Shown: positions 47,695 to 55,192 of the stretch, in pieces
Layout: each line of letters starts with the position of its first letter
Position numbering within the stretch: position 1 is the stretch's first letter
NCBI GenBank assembly: GCA_009838915.1
Contig: VXQT01000011.1
Span: forward strand, 96,586 to 160,585
DNA length: 64,000 nucleotides
Origin: Chloroflexota bacterium
GTDB lineage: Bacteria; Chloroflexota; Dehalococcoidia; Bin125
Direction of reading: 5' to 3'
Position numbers and translations under genes: made by a program
The notes under the pieces: model-generated
Databases searched by the model: none
Told to the model about the DNA's origin: nothing
Seen by the model: the letters and a program-made list of their open reading frames with translations, nothing else

Positions 47695-47712
47695 CCGGCC
47701 TCACAGGACCGG
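47695..47712 (-). promoter_or_regulatory. Predicted PyrR-binding hairpin in the pyr leader
   Basis: Minus strand CCGGTCCTGTGAGGCCGG folds as a stem (CCGG, bulged T, CC paired to GG, CCGG) with a TGTGA loop. The core GGTCCTGTGAGGCC agrees with the established PyrR consensus (purine-UCC-N-G-N-GAGG-pyrimidine). It is about 65 bases upstream of the terminator, as expected for an anti-antiterminator. Confidence 0.8.
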
Positions 47713-47802
47713 ATTAAAGTTCAACCGGGTGTTCAGTAGAGCCTAGCGGTTGCAGCGCGTCCTCGACTGTCGCGCGCGACACCGTACCGCCCTCACGCGC
47801 GG

Positions 47803-48474
47803 TCAGCGGTCGAACAGCAACGCGCCAACGCCGGGCAGATCGTCCGCGACCGCCGTGGCGCCCTCGCTGAGCAGAAAGTCCGCGTCGCGCAGTCCAACGA
47901 TGCCGATGACGCCGGCGAAGCCCGCGTTGCGTCCCGCGCCCATGTCCGACTCGGTGTCGCCGACCATTGCCGCAGCGTCAGGCGCGCCGCCCAGGATGTC
48001 GAGCGCGTGCAGCAACGGCGCGGCGTGCGGCTTGGGATCGCTGGCCGTGTCGGCGCCGATGATCGTCCGAAACCTGTCGGTCCAACCGAGCAGCTCGACC
48101 GTCTTGCGACCGGCGTCCTCGCGCTTGTTGGTGACGACCGCCAACGGCACGTCGACAGCGTCCAGCTCGTCGAGCAAGGCCTCAGCGCCGGGCAATGGAC
48201 GCGTCTTCGGCATGTAGGACCGCTCGTAGCGGCGCAGGTAATCCATATAGATCGGATGCGCCTGTTCGGGGCTCAGTCCGAGCATGTTGAACAACATGAC
48301 GGGCAGCGGCGGACCGATGTACTTGAGCAGCCGCTCCTCGTCGACGGCATGCCCGTGCGCGTTGATCGTCTCGAGCATGCAGCCGAGCACGAGCGGCTCG
48401 GTATCGGCCAATGTGCCGTCGAGATCGAAGATCACTGACTCGAACCGGGGTCGAGCGCCGTTCAGTGCAGTCAT
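47803..48474 (-). CDS. HAD hydrolase, phosphoglycolate phosphatase-like
   Basis: 223-aa HAD-superfamily phosphatase. Motif I is FDLDGTLADTEP, motif II LAVVTNK, motif III Lys in DPKPHAAPL, motif IV VGDTESDMGAGRNAG; a C1 helical cap lies between. This resembles Gph-type phosphatases; substrate unspecified. ATG 48474 overlaps an upstream stop as ATGA (see 48471-48725). Upstream of the pyr operon but separated by its 231-base leader region, so independently transcribed. Confidence 0.85.
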   Translation of the reverse strand: MTALNGARPRFESVIFDLDGTLADTEPLVLGCMLETINAHGHAVDEERLLKYIGPPLPVMLFNMLGLSPEQAHPIYMDYLRRYERSYMPKTRPLPGAEALLDELDAVDVPLAVVTNKREDAGRKTVELLGWTDRFRTIIGADTASDPKPHAAPLLHALDILGGAPDAAAMVGDTESDMGAGRNAGFAGVIGIVGLRDADFLLSEGATAVADDLPGVGALLFDR

Positions 48475-48725
48475 GGCAGCCGAACGCGCCAGTCGTCGGA
48501 GCCGGGCTTGTCCCGCTCGCAGACCGCCAGCTTGCCGTTGACGAAGACGCTCACACTGAGCGCCGGTCCGGGGATCGTTCAATCACGTGCCGAGGGTCGC
48601 TCGGCCTCGGCCGCGGTGTTGCGGATTTCCTCCAGCAATGCATCGAACTCAACACCCAGGACGCCTGCGGCGTCGGCGAGGCTCATCGCTTCTGTCGTGT
48701 CGGTCTGTTCGGTCGGTGCGGCCAT
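48471..48725 (-). pseudogene. Possible small gene split by an in-frame TGA
   Basis: In one minus-strand frame, 48725-48579 encodes 48 residues (MAAPTEQTD, then AMSLADAAGVLGVEF and LLEEIRNTAAEAERPSARD) and ends in TGA. Without frame change the next 35 codons read TIPGPALSVSVFVNGKLAVC and ERDKPGSDDWRVRLP, then a TGA that overlaps the HAD ATG as ATGA. The tight overlap suggests the downstream part was once translated. I cannot tell between a pseudogene, a base error, two tiny genes, or stop readthrough. No known family. Confidence 0.4.
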
Positions 48726-48794
48726 GCTCGCAGGGTAGCGTAGGGATCGAGTGCCGCTCTCCGTTGTGTGACGCAGAGCGCAGGGAGCCAACCC

Positions 48795-50087
48795 GTGATC
48801 GAGTACTTCATCCTGCTGGCGGTGCTGCTGGCGTTGTCTGCGTTTTTTTCCAGCTCCGAGACCGCGTATCTCTCGATCGAGGGCGTGCGGCTCGAACATG
48901 AACGGCAGCGCAAGCTGCCCGGCGCCAACCGCGTGGCCGGCCTGCTGGCCGAACCGCGCCGACTGCTCGCCTCGATCCTGGTCGGCAACAACCTCGTCAA
49001 CACCGGCGCGGCGACAGTGGGCGCGGTGATCGCGCAGGACCTGATCGGCAGCAGCGGCGGACTGAGCATCGTCGTCGCGACCGTGGCGATCACGGTGCTG
49101 CTCGTGATCTTCGGCGAAATCGGCCCAAAGTCGGTCGCGCTGCACCATAACCTGACGCTGGCCCGGGTCTACTCGCTGCCGCTGACCTGGTGGTCGCGGC
49201 TGATCGCCCCGGCCGTGGCGGCGCTGGACTGGCTTTCGCGCATCTGGCTGCGAGTCGTCGGCGGCGCGGAGGAGGCGAGCTCCGCGCTCTCGCTGGGCGA
49301 GCTGCGCACCGCGATCGTGCAGTCCCGCGACGAAGGCGAGCTGGCCGGCGAAGACACGTCGGTGCTGCTCGGCGCGCTGCGTCTGGGTGAGACCCAGATT
49401 CGCCGGATCATGACCGGCCGGCCGCAGATCGCCTCGATCGACTCCTCGGCCACGCTGGAACAGGCGGGGCGCGCGTTCGGCGCGGCCGGATTCCTGCGCC
49501 TGCCGGTGCGCTCGGGCACGGCCAACGAGTATATCGGCTACCTGCACGGCTCCGACGTGCTGGCCGAGCTGGGCCACGGCCGCTCGGACCGCCTGGTCCG
49601 CGAGGTGATGCGCGAGCCGGTCTTCGAGTCGGAGCGCGCCTCGGTCCAGCGCGTACTCACGCAGATGCAGAACACCGGACACCACCTGATGCTGCTGATC
49701 GACGAGTTCGGCGGCACAACCGGCCTGGTCACGCTGGAGGACATCCTCGAGCTGGTCGTGGGCAACATCCGCAGCGAGACGCGAGCCGGATCGGAGCCGA
49801 TCCCGGTGCGAATCGCGGGCGAACAGTTCGTCGAAGGCCGCCGCGGCCTGACCGACCTCGGCGCGGAACTGGAGATAGACTTCTCCAAAGAGAAGGCCGA
49901 AACGGTCGCGGGCATGCTGCTACAGCGCTTCCGCCGCATCCCCCAGGCGGAGGAGTCAATCGATCTGCACGGCTACCGCTGGACGGTCTCCGAGTCGGAC
50001 GGCCGCCGAATCCGCCTCGTGCGCTTCCGCAAGTTGAATCCGATTCAGGCCGTCCGCGAGTCCGCCGACGCCGCGCCGGAGTCCTGA
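48795..50087 (+). CDS. HlyC/CorC (CNNM) family membrane transporter protein
   Basis: 430-aa protein with the DUF21/CNNM membrane domain (N-terminal 180 residues; ALSAFFSSSETAYLSIEGVR, NNLVNTGAATVGAVI, VIFGEIGPKSVALHH), a CBS pair (about residues 200-320; MTGRPQIASIDSS, VREVMREPVFESE) and the C-terminal CorC_HlyC domain (VRIAGEQFVEGRRGLTDLGA). Members are linked to Mg or Co efflux/transport regulated by nucleotide binding at CBS. GTG 48795 has AGGGAG upstream; GTG 48768 is an alternative. Followed by tRNA-Leu. Confidence 0.88.
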   Translation: MIEYFILLAVLLALSAFFSSSETAYLSIEGVRLEHERQRKLPGANRVAGLLAEPRRLLASILVGNNLVNTGAATVGAVIAQDLIGSSGGLSIVVATVAITVLLVIFGEIGPKSVALHHNLTLARVYSLPLTWWSRLIAPAVAALDWLSRIWLRVVGGAEEASSALSLGELRTAIVQSRDEGELAGEDTSVLLGALRLGETQIRRIMTGRPQIASIDSSATLEQAGRAFGAAGFLRLPVRSGTANEYIGYLHGSDVLAELGHGRSDRLVREVMREPVFESERASVQRVLTQMQNTGHHLMLLIDEFGGTTGLVTLEDILELVVGNIRSETRAGSEPIPVRIAGEQFVEGRRGLTDLGAELEIDFSKEKAETVAGMLLQRFRRIPQAEESIDLHGYRWTVSESDGRRIRLVRFRKLNPIQAVRESADAAPES

Positions 50088-50104
50088 TAGTCTGGTGAGA
50101 GCGT

Positions 50105-50191
50105 GCCGAGGTGGCGGAATGGTAGACGCGATGGTCTCAAAAACCATTGGGCGTAACGCCCGTGCCGGTTCGAGTCCGGCCCTCGGTACCA
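50105..50191 (+). tRNA. tRNA-Leu (CAA anticodon)
   Basis: Class II tRNA with acceptor GCCGAGG/CCTCGGT, anticodon stem ATGGT/ACCAT and loop CTCAAAA (anticodon CAA), a long variable arm GGGCGTAACGCCC, T-arm GCCGGTTCGAGTCCGGC and encoded CCA. Confidence 0.96.
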
Positions 50192-50205
50192 GGCACACTG
50201 CACAT

Positions 50206-50279
50206 TGCCGAGTAGTGTAACGGTAGCACTAGGGTCTTTGGAACCCTCAGTTCAGGTTCGAATCCTGGCTCGGCAGCCA
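50206..50279 (+). tRNA. tRNA-Gln (UUG anticodon)
   Basis: Acceptor TGCCGAG/CTCGGCA, anticodon stem AGGGT/ACCCT with loop CTTTGGA (anticodon TTG), T-arm CAGGTTCGAATCCTG and encoded CCA. It lies 14 bases after tRNA-Leu. Confidence 0.96.
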
Positions 50280-50356
50280 AGACCTCGCTGAAACCTGGAC
50301 CGCTCGCCGATTTGACATGGCCGCCTATTCCCCTCTAGGCTGGTAGTCCAAAGGTT

Positions 50357-50412
50357 CCTCCCCGATGAAAGAGCCCATGGGGCTCTCTCCGCTTGCGGAG
50401 TAGTCGGGGAGG
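50357..50412. ncRNA. Three-way-junction-like inverted repeat structure
   Basis: CCTCCCCGA (50357-50365) pairs perfectly with TCGGGGAGG (50404-50412), enclosing two smaller perfect hairpins: GAGCCC-ATG-GGGCTC (50371-50385) and CTCCGC-TT-GCGGAG (50387-50400). It lies between tRNA-Gln and the 3-prime end of the DUF3800 gene. It could be a bidirectional terminator, a recombination site or a structured RNA. No homologue recognised. Confidence 0.45.
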
Positions 50413-50435
50413 TCACTTCTTTCTCGACATCAGTT

Positions 50436-51107
50436 CTAGTAGTAGTATCTGCTGCCACTTGCAAAGATCTCGAATTCGCTCTTCACCGCTGCCCTGATGG
50501 AGTCGTAGTGTAGAGTGTCGCTCTGCTCCCACTTCCGGTACATCGCCCAACAGAAGTAGTCAGCAATCTGCAGACCGTAGTGTGACCTTGAGGCGTGATG
50601 AACGATGCGGTAGCGCATTCCACTAGGCAACACACTGCTGAGTGCCTGCTGAATCGCCTTAGTCACAGCCTTTCGTTGCCTCTGAACCGGCAGTGTGTCA
50701 GTTACAACTATCAGTTCGCTCACGAGTGGACCGTGTTCTCGTCGCATGACGTATCTCAGCAGATAGCCAAGCATTCTCGGATAGAACAGTTCTGACGGTT
50801 GCAGGGCGGGTCCCGTCTTTGCCTTCTCAACGATCAGAGAGTCTGCCCGGAGCTGGCTGAGACTTGGCTGTAAGCGTTCGAATACACCTGCGCGAACCAC
50901 TTTTCGGTCGTTCGCGCAGTGAAAGTACTCCAGGTCAGGCAATCCAGCTGTCTCAATGCAGTCGTGCTTGAAGTCATCAAGCGCCGCGTATCCGGGAAAC
51001 GGCCGACTCATGCTGACAGATGTCAGCACAAAATACCGATTGCCAGACGGGCTGAAATCGAAATTGCCGGACTCGTCCAGAAAGATGTATGTGGGTGATG
51101 GAGTCAA
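50436..51107 (-). CDS. DUF3800 domain protein
   Basis: 223-aa protein of the DUF3800 family, predicted RNase H-like fold. The acidic motif FLDESGNFDF (D11, E12) opens it, VVTDTL and LQIADYFCWAMYRKW provide the further Asp residues normally forming the metal site. Genes of this family are often carried on mobile or defence islands; function is not established. Base composition is lower in GC than the neighbours and it sits between tRNA-Gln and tRNA-Asn, in keeping with acquisition at a tRNA-rich site. No partner gene is present. Confidence 0.82.
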   Translation of the reverse strand: MTPSPTYIFLDESGNFDFSPSGNRYFVLTSVSMSRPFPGYAALDDFKHDCIETAGLPDLEYFHCANDRKVVRAGVFERLQPSLSQLRADSLIVEKAKTGPALQPSELFYPRMLGYLLRYVMRREHGPLVSELIVVTDTLPVQRQRKAVTKAIQQALSSVLPSGMRYRIVHHASRSHYGLQIADYFCWAMYRKWEQSDTLHYDSIRAAVKSEFEIFASGSRYYY

Positions 51108-51183
51108 GAATGCTCCGCCTTGGTGAGATTGGGCATGTTCCGCATCCTGCTACGGCGAGCACAGAACGCGACCATGTGAGTTG

Positions 51184-51259
51184 TGGCTGCCCGGGCAGGA
51201 CTTGAACCCGCAACCTAGCGGTTAACAGCCGCCCGCTCTACCAATTGAGCTACCGGGCA
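51184..51259 (-). tRNA. tRNA-Asn (GUU anticodon)
   Basis: Minus-strand cloverleaf: acceptor TGCCCGG/CCGGGCA, D-arm AGCTCAATTGGTAGAGC, anticodon loop CTGTTAA (anticodon GTT), T-arm GCGGGTTCAAGTCCTGC and encoded CCA. Confidence 0.96.
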
Positions 51260-51319
51260 TCGCCACTGACATCTTAGCCCGACTCGACCGACTGGTCATC
51301 CCCGACTGACGCGCGAGAT

Positions 51320-52573
51320 TCACTCCGCGCCGAGCCCGCCGACCGCCAGGGGATTGGCCGAGAGCGGGTCGTTGATCCGCAGGCTGACGCGGCCCTCGAG
51401 CGACTGCAGCAGGGCGTCGCCGCAGACTTCGCCGCGCCAGCCGCGCAGCAGGGCGGGCGTCTGCTCGGCCTGGCGGCCGTGCTCGTTCCAGGCGACCAGC
51501 GCCTTGATCTGCGAGCTGCTGCCCACGAGCGCCGGGTCGATCCGGTGCTCGGCGCAGGCGGCGGCCAGCACCGATTCGAGGAACAGCACGACCATGCGCG
51601 AGGGCTTCGCGCCGCGCTGGGAGCGGGCGCGTTCCGGCAGCTCCGACTCCGGCAATGCCAGCGCGGCGCCGACGGCATCCATCACCTCTTGCCGATACTC
51701 GGCCTGCAATCGGGTCTGGCCGCGCACGCTGGTCAGCTCGGCAGTCGACCGGGGCAGCGTCGCGGCGATCGCGACGAGCAACTCATCCGACACGATGCGC
51801 CGCAGCGGGACGTTGCGGCGTCCGGCGACAGACTCGCGCCATCCAGACAGCTCACGCAGAGCGGCCAACGAGCGCGAAGAGAGCTTGTTCGCGCCGCGCA
51901 GCTTGCGCCAGCGGTCGGCCTCGCGGTCGCCGAGCCGGTCGAGCCGCTCGGCGGTCTCCTGCTGCAGCCAATCGTGACGCCGGCCGCCGTCCTCTGTGTC
52001 CATCCGCTCGACGAAGCGGTCGTGCAAGCGCAGCAGCCAGCGGACATCGTCGGCGGCGTAGGTTTGCTGCGCCTCGGTCAGCGGCCGGCGCATCCAGTCG
52101 GTGCGCGACTGCGACGGCCCCAGCGAGCGGCGCAGCTCGACACCCACCAGTCGGTCGTAGGCGATGGGGAAGTGGTGGCCGTTGAAGGCGGCGGCGAGCT
52201 GCACGTCGAACAGATCGCCTGGCGGACGGCCGGTGCGCTGCAGACAGAATCGCGACTCCTGGTCGTGCGCGTGGACAACGGTCCGCACGGAGGGGTCCGC
52301 CATCGCGTCCCAGATCGGTTGATCCGGCGCCTGCTGGATGTGCTCGGCCAGCGGGTCGATCAGAGTGACGCCGTCGGGCGTCGAGACCTGGAGCAGGCAG
52401 AGCTGCGGCTGGTAGGTGCGCTCGGAAATGAACTCGGTGTCGAGGCCCATGATCCCGTGAGATCGAATGCGCTCGGCGAGATGGATGGCGTCTTCGTGGC
52501 GGTCGAGCAACTGTCCGGCGGAAGCGGCGGCGTGCGCGCCCGGCGGCGCGGCCGTAGCGTTGCTCAACGGCAT
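51320..52573 (-). CDS. rnd: Ribonuclease D family 3-5 exonuclease
   Basis: 417-aa DEDD-type exonuclease with HRDC region. Exo I is GLDTEFISERTYQPQLCLLQ (D45, E47), Exo II lies in the TVVHAHDQESRFCL segment, and Exo III is TYAADDVRWLL near residue 180. An HRDC-like helical region follows (WRKLRGANKLSSRSLAALRE). Members trim tRNA 3-prime ends. ATG 52573 starts just before the exonuclease domain; a start at 52636 adds a polar stretch with no clear site. It is beside tRNA-Asn, which it may help to mature. Confidence 0.87.
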   Translation of the reverse strand: MPLSNATAAPPGAHAAASAGQLLDRHEDAIHLAERIRSHGIMGLDTEFISERTYQPQLCLLQVSTPDGVTLIDPLAEHIQQAPDQPIWDAMADPSVRTVVHAHDQESRFCLQRTGRPPGDLFDVQLAAAFNGHHFPIAYDRLVGVELRRSLGPSQSRTDWMRRPLTEAQQTYAADDVRWLLRLHDRFVERMDTEDGGRRHDWLQQETAERLDRLGDREADRWRKLRGANKLSSRSLAALRELSGWRESVAGRRNVPLRRIVSDELLVAIAATLPRSTAELTSVRGQTRLQAEYRQEVMDAVGAALALPESELPERARSQRGAKPSRMVVLFLESVLAAACAEHRIDPALVGSSSQIKALVAWNEHGRQAEQTPALLRGWRGEVCGDALLQSLEGRVSLRINDPLSANPLAVGGLGAE

Positions 52574-52714
52574 AGGCGAATGAAGCCTCTCAGACCCTTT
52601 CGCGCAGGATAGCGCCCTGAGCGTTGCAGCGACCACATCAGACCGCCGTCCCTGGTCCGATTCCGACTCGTCGGCGTGTTACGATCTTGCTCAAGCACAG
52701 ATATCGGAGCCGGT

Positions 52715-52831
52715 ATGAAGGTCAGAGCCTCGGTCAAGAAGCGCTCCCGCGACGACCAAATCGTACGTCGCAAGGGCCGCGTCTACATCATCAACAAGAA
52801 GAACCCGCGCAACAAGCAGCGCCAGGGCTAG
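52715..52831 (+). CDS. rpmJ: Ribosomal protein bL36, zinc-ligand-free (C-minus) form
   Basis: 38-aa basic protein: [20 protein letters not shown] then [18 protein letters not shown]. This is bL36 in length and in the MKVRASVKK and KQRQG ends. The four zinc ligands of the standard protein (Cys11, Cys14, Cys27, His33) are Ser, Asp, Asn and Asn here. GGAG lies seven bases upstream of the ATG. It is a solitary gene in the divergent gap after RNase D, outside any ribosomal protein operon. C-minus forms usually replace the zinc form under zinc limitation; a zinc regulator site was not identified. Confidence 0.92.
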   Translation: MKVRASVKKRSRDDQIVRRKGRVYIINKKNPRNKQRQG

Positions 52832-52863
52832 ACGGCGACGCGCGGCGGAATCGGTTCGCGGCG

Positions 52864-53817
52864 GTGCGCGAAGAGATCGCTGAAGCCCAGTCGGCGCTCT
52901 CGGCGTGCGGAGTGGACGGGACCGTTGCCGCGGTTGAGCGGCTCAAGGGTCAGTCGCACATCAGCCTGAGAGTCGACCGTGTCGATGCGGCGCCGGTCGC
53001 GCTGCGAATCGAGCCGCAGCACGGCATCCTGCCTCCCTACGACCTTCCCTCGGAAGCGCGCCTCTTGCGGCTGCTGCGTCGTGCGGGCATTCCCGTACCC
53101 GAGGTGCTCGGCGTCTGCGCCGACCTCGAGCCGTCCGCGGATCGCGGGCGGGGATGCCTCGCACTCGGATGGGTCGAGGGCGAGGTCATGATCAGGCAAC
53201 GGGTCGAGCCGTACACGGCCCGCGCCTATTGCGAGACGCTGCGCCGCATCCACGCGCTCGACTGGCGGGCGGCGGGACTCGACTGGCTGCCGCTGCCGCC
53301 CGACTCCGGGCCGGCGCTGCGCGAGCGCGGCGAGATCATGGACCGGCTGACCGCCTTCGGCGTCGCGGACTTGCCGCACATCAGCCGGTTGCGTCGCGCG
53401 CTCGAGGACCGCGTCCCCGACAGTCCGCTGCCGATGCTGGTCCACGGCGACGTCAACTTCGGCAACGTCATCCTGCGCCAAGGAAATCCGCCGCGTGTGG
53501 CCGCAGTGCTCGACTGGGAACAGACGCACCTGGGCGATCCGCTCTCGGATTGGGGCCGCCTCGCAGCCGAGGACCTGCTCGGCAATCTCGACCTCACCGT
53601 GGAAGCAAGGCAGGTCATGCAAGAGGCGCTGCAGCGCTACGGTCGCAGCGACCGCGACCTGCACTACTGGACGCTGCACCAGCTCTACAAGCACTCCTCC
53701 GCCACCGGCGCGCTGACCGTCCTGCGAGGCTGGGATGTTGACCAGATCGCCGCCATGTACGCCGAGCCGACGGAGCGGTTGCTGTCGAGTGACGAACCAA
53801 TCAGATTCTGCGCGTAG
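52864..53817 (+). CDS. APH family phosphotransferase 1
   Basis: 317-aa kinase of the aminoglycoside phosphotransferase/choline kinase superfamily. Brenner-type catalytic loop HGDVNFGN (residues 194-201) and the metal-binding DWE of LDWEQTHLGDPLSDWG (near 217) are intact. The N-terminal ATP lobe has a PPYDLPSEARLLRLLR block. The phosphoacceptor is unknown; similar proteins act on acyl-CoA-linked hydroxyl groups (LvaA/ACAD10-like) and this gene neighbours a thioesterase. GTG 52864 is my best start (weak ribosome site); a longer reading frame would overlap rpmJ. Confidence 0.78.
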   Translation: MREEIAEAQSALSACGVDGTVAAVERLKGQSHISLRVDRVDAAPVALRIEPQHGILPPYDLPSEARLLRLLRRAGIPVPEVLGVCADLEPSADRGRGCLALGWVEGEVMIRQRVEPYTARAYCETLRRIHALDWRAAGLDWLPLPPDSGPALRERGEIMDRLTAFGVADLPHISRLRRALEDRVPDSPLPMLVHGDVNFGNVILRQGNPPRVAAVLDWEQTHLGDPLSDWGRLAAEDLLGNLDLTVEARQVMQEALQRYGRSDRDLHYWTLHQLYKHSSATGALTVLRGWDVDQIAAMYAEPTERLLSSDEPIRFCA

Positions 53818-53826
53818 ACTCAGGGC

Positions 53827-54252
53827 ATGACCGACGAGATTCAGTATCTGGTGCCGCTGCACGAGATCGAGGCGCGATACGGCACGAACTCGCTGTTCGG
53901 CGAGCGCTTCACCGAGATCTCGCGGGGCAAGACCGTGCTTGAGCTGCCGATCACGCGCGACACGGCGGGCGGCGCGCGGGGCGGCGTGCACGGCGGCATC
54001 CTGGCCTCCTTGGCCGACATCGGCGTCGTTGCGGCGGTGCTCTCGACCTGCCGCGTCGGCGAGCAAATGCAGGGCACGTCGGAGCTGAACATCTCCTACC
54101 TGAGGCCGGCCGTCGGCTCGAAAGTGCGGGTCGAATCGACGGTGATCAAGAAGGGCCGCTCGCTCGCCGTGGGCGACGTTGACCTGCTCAGCGACCAGGG
54201 CAAGCTGATCGCCAAGGCGCGGGTCACGTACGCGATTTCGCAGACGGGTTGA
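53827..54252 (+). CDS. PaaI-type hotdog-fold thioesterase
   Basis: 141-aa hotdog protein. The signature GGARGGVHGGILASLADIGV (residues 46-65) is that of PaaI/YigI-like acyl-CoA thioesterases, and LNISYLRPAVGSKVRVESTV forms the second motif. It lies nine bases after APH 1 and four bases before APH 2, so the three are one operon. Hydrolysis of a small acyl- or aryl-CoA is expected. Confidence 0.82.
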   Translation: MTDEIQYLVPLHEIEARYGTNSLFGERFTEISRGKTVLELPITRDTAGGARGGVHGGILASLADIGVVAAVLSTCRVGEQMQGTSELNISYLRPAVGSKVRVESTVIKKGRSLAVGDVDLLSDQGKLIAKARVTYAISQTG

Positions 54253-54256
54253 GGCC

Positions 54257-55192
54257 GTGGAGATCGACCTGACTCCCGCGCTGGCGACGGAAGCGCTGCT
54301 GGCCTGCGGCGTCGGCGGCACGGCCACCCTGGCCGAGCGGCTCGACGGCGGCGTCTCCAACCTGACCTGGCGCGTGCAGCGAAACGGCGACGCGCCGGTC
54401 GTGCTGCGGTTGGAACGCAAGGTCGGCATCTTTCAGCCCTACGACGTGCGACGTGAAGCGCGAGTGATGAGTTGCCTCGGGTCATCGCCGATTCCGGTGC
54501 CGCAGGTGCTCGGCGAGTGTGGCGACGACTCGCCGCTGGGCGCCCCGTACATCGTGCTGTCGTGGCTGGACTATCCGCACATGGGCATGACGCCAATGAC
54601 CGAAACGGTGATCGACAACTACCGCGCCATGGTGGAGTCGATTCATGCACTTGACTGGCAGTCGCTGGGTCTCGACTTCCTCGATCCGCCTCCTGCGGGG
54701 CACGAGGCCGCGTTGCGCGATCTCGACGCTGTCCGCGCGCGGGCCGTCCACTTCCGCTGCGACCGCGATCAGCTGATCGCCGAAGTCGGCGCCATGCTCA
54801 ACCGGCATCTGCCCGACAGCCCTGAGCCGCGACTCTGCCACGGCGATATCAACGTCTTCAACTATCTCGTCTCCGAGAACGGGTCGATCGCGGGCGTGGT
54901 CGACTGGGAACAGGCGCAACTCGGTGACCCGCTCTCCGACTGGGGCCTGATCACGGCGCTGGCCTCGCTCAGGGGACTCGATGCGCCGCCCGAGGATCAT
55001 CCGCTGGCCGCGCCCGCATTCGAGCGCTCAGGCCGGGACATACGAGACCTGCGCTACTGGATGCTGCACCAGATCTACAAGCTGGCGGTCATCCATCGCA
55101 TCTGGTCCGAGATTGGCGACTCGCCGCCCTGGTATTCGTGGGCGGACGTCGAGCGGGTGTCGGAGCACGCGCTGATGTACCTGGGCGAGTGA
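54257..55192 (+). CDS. APH family phosphotransferase 2
   Basis: 311-aa kinase related to APH 1. The catalytic loop is LCHGDINVFNYLVS (residues 193-204) and VVDWEQAQLGDPLSDWGLIT is the metal-binding motif. Shared segments such as DGGVSNLTWRV and LFQPYD-like positions indicate a tandem duplication around the thioesterase gene. GTG start four bases after the thioesterase stop. The reaction is ATP-dependent phosphorylation of an unknown alcohol or amine. Confidence 0.8.
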   Translation: MEIDLTPALATEALLACGVGGTATLAERLDGGVSNLTWRVQRNGDAPVVLRLERKVGIFQPYDVRREARVMSCLGSSPIPVPQVLGECGDDSPLGAPYIVLSWLDYPHMGMTPMTETVIDNYRAMVESIHALDWQSLGLDFLDPPPAGHEAALRDLDAVRARAVHFRCDRDQLIAEVGAMLNRHLPDSPEPRLCHGDINVFNYLVSENGSIAGVVDWEQAQLGDPLSDWGLITALASLRGLDAPPEDHPLAAPAFERSGRDIRDLRYWMLHQIYKLAVIHRIWSEIGDSPPWYSWADVERVSEHALMYLGE

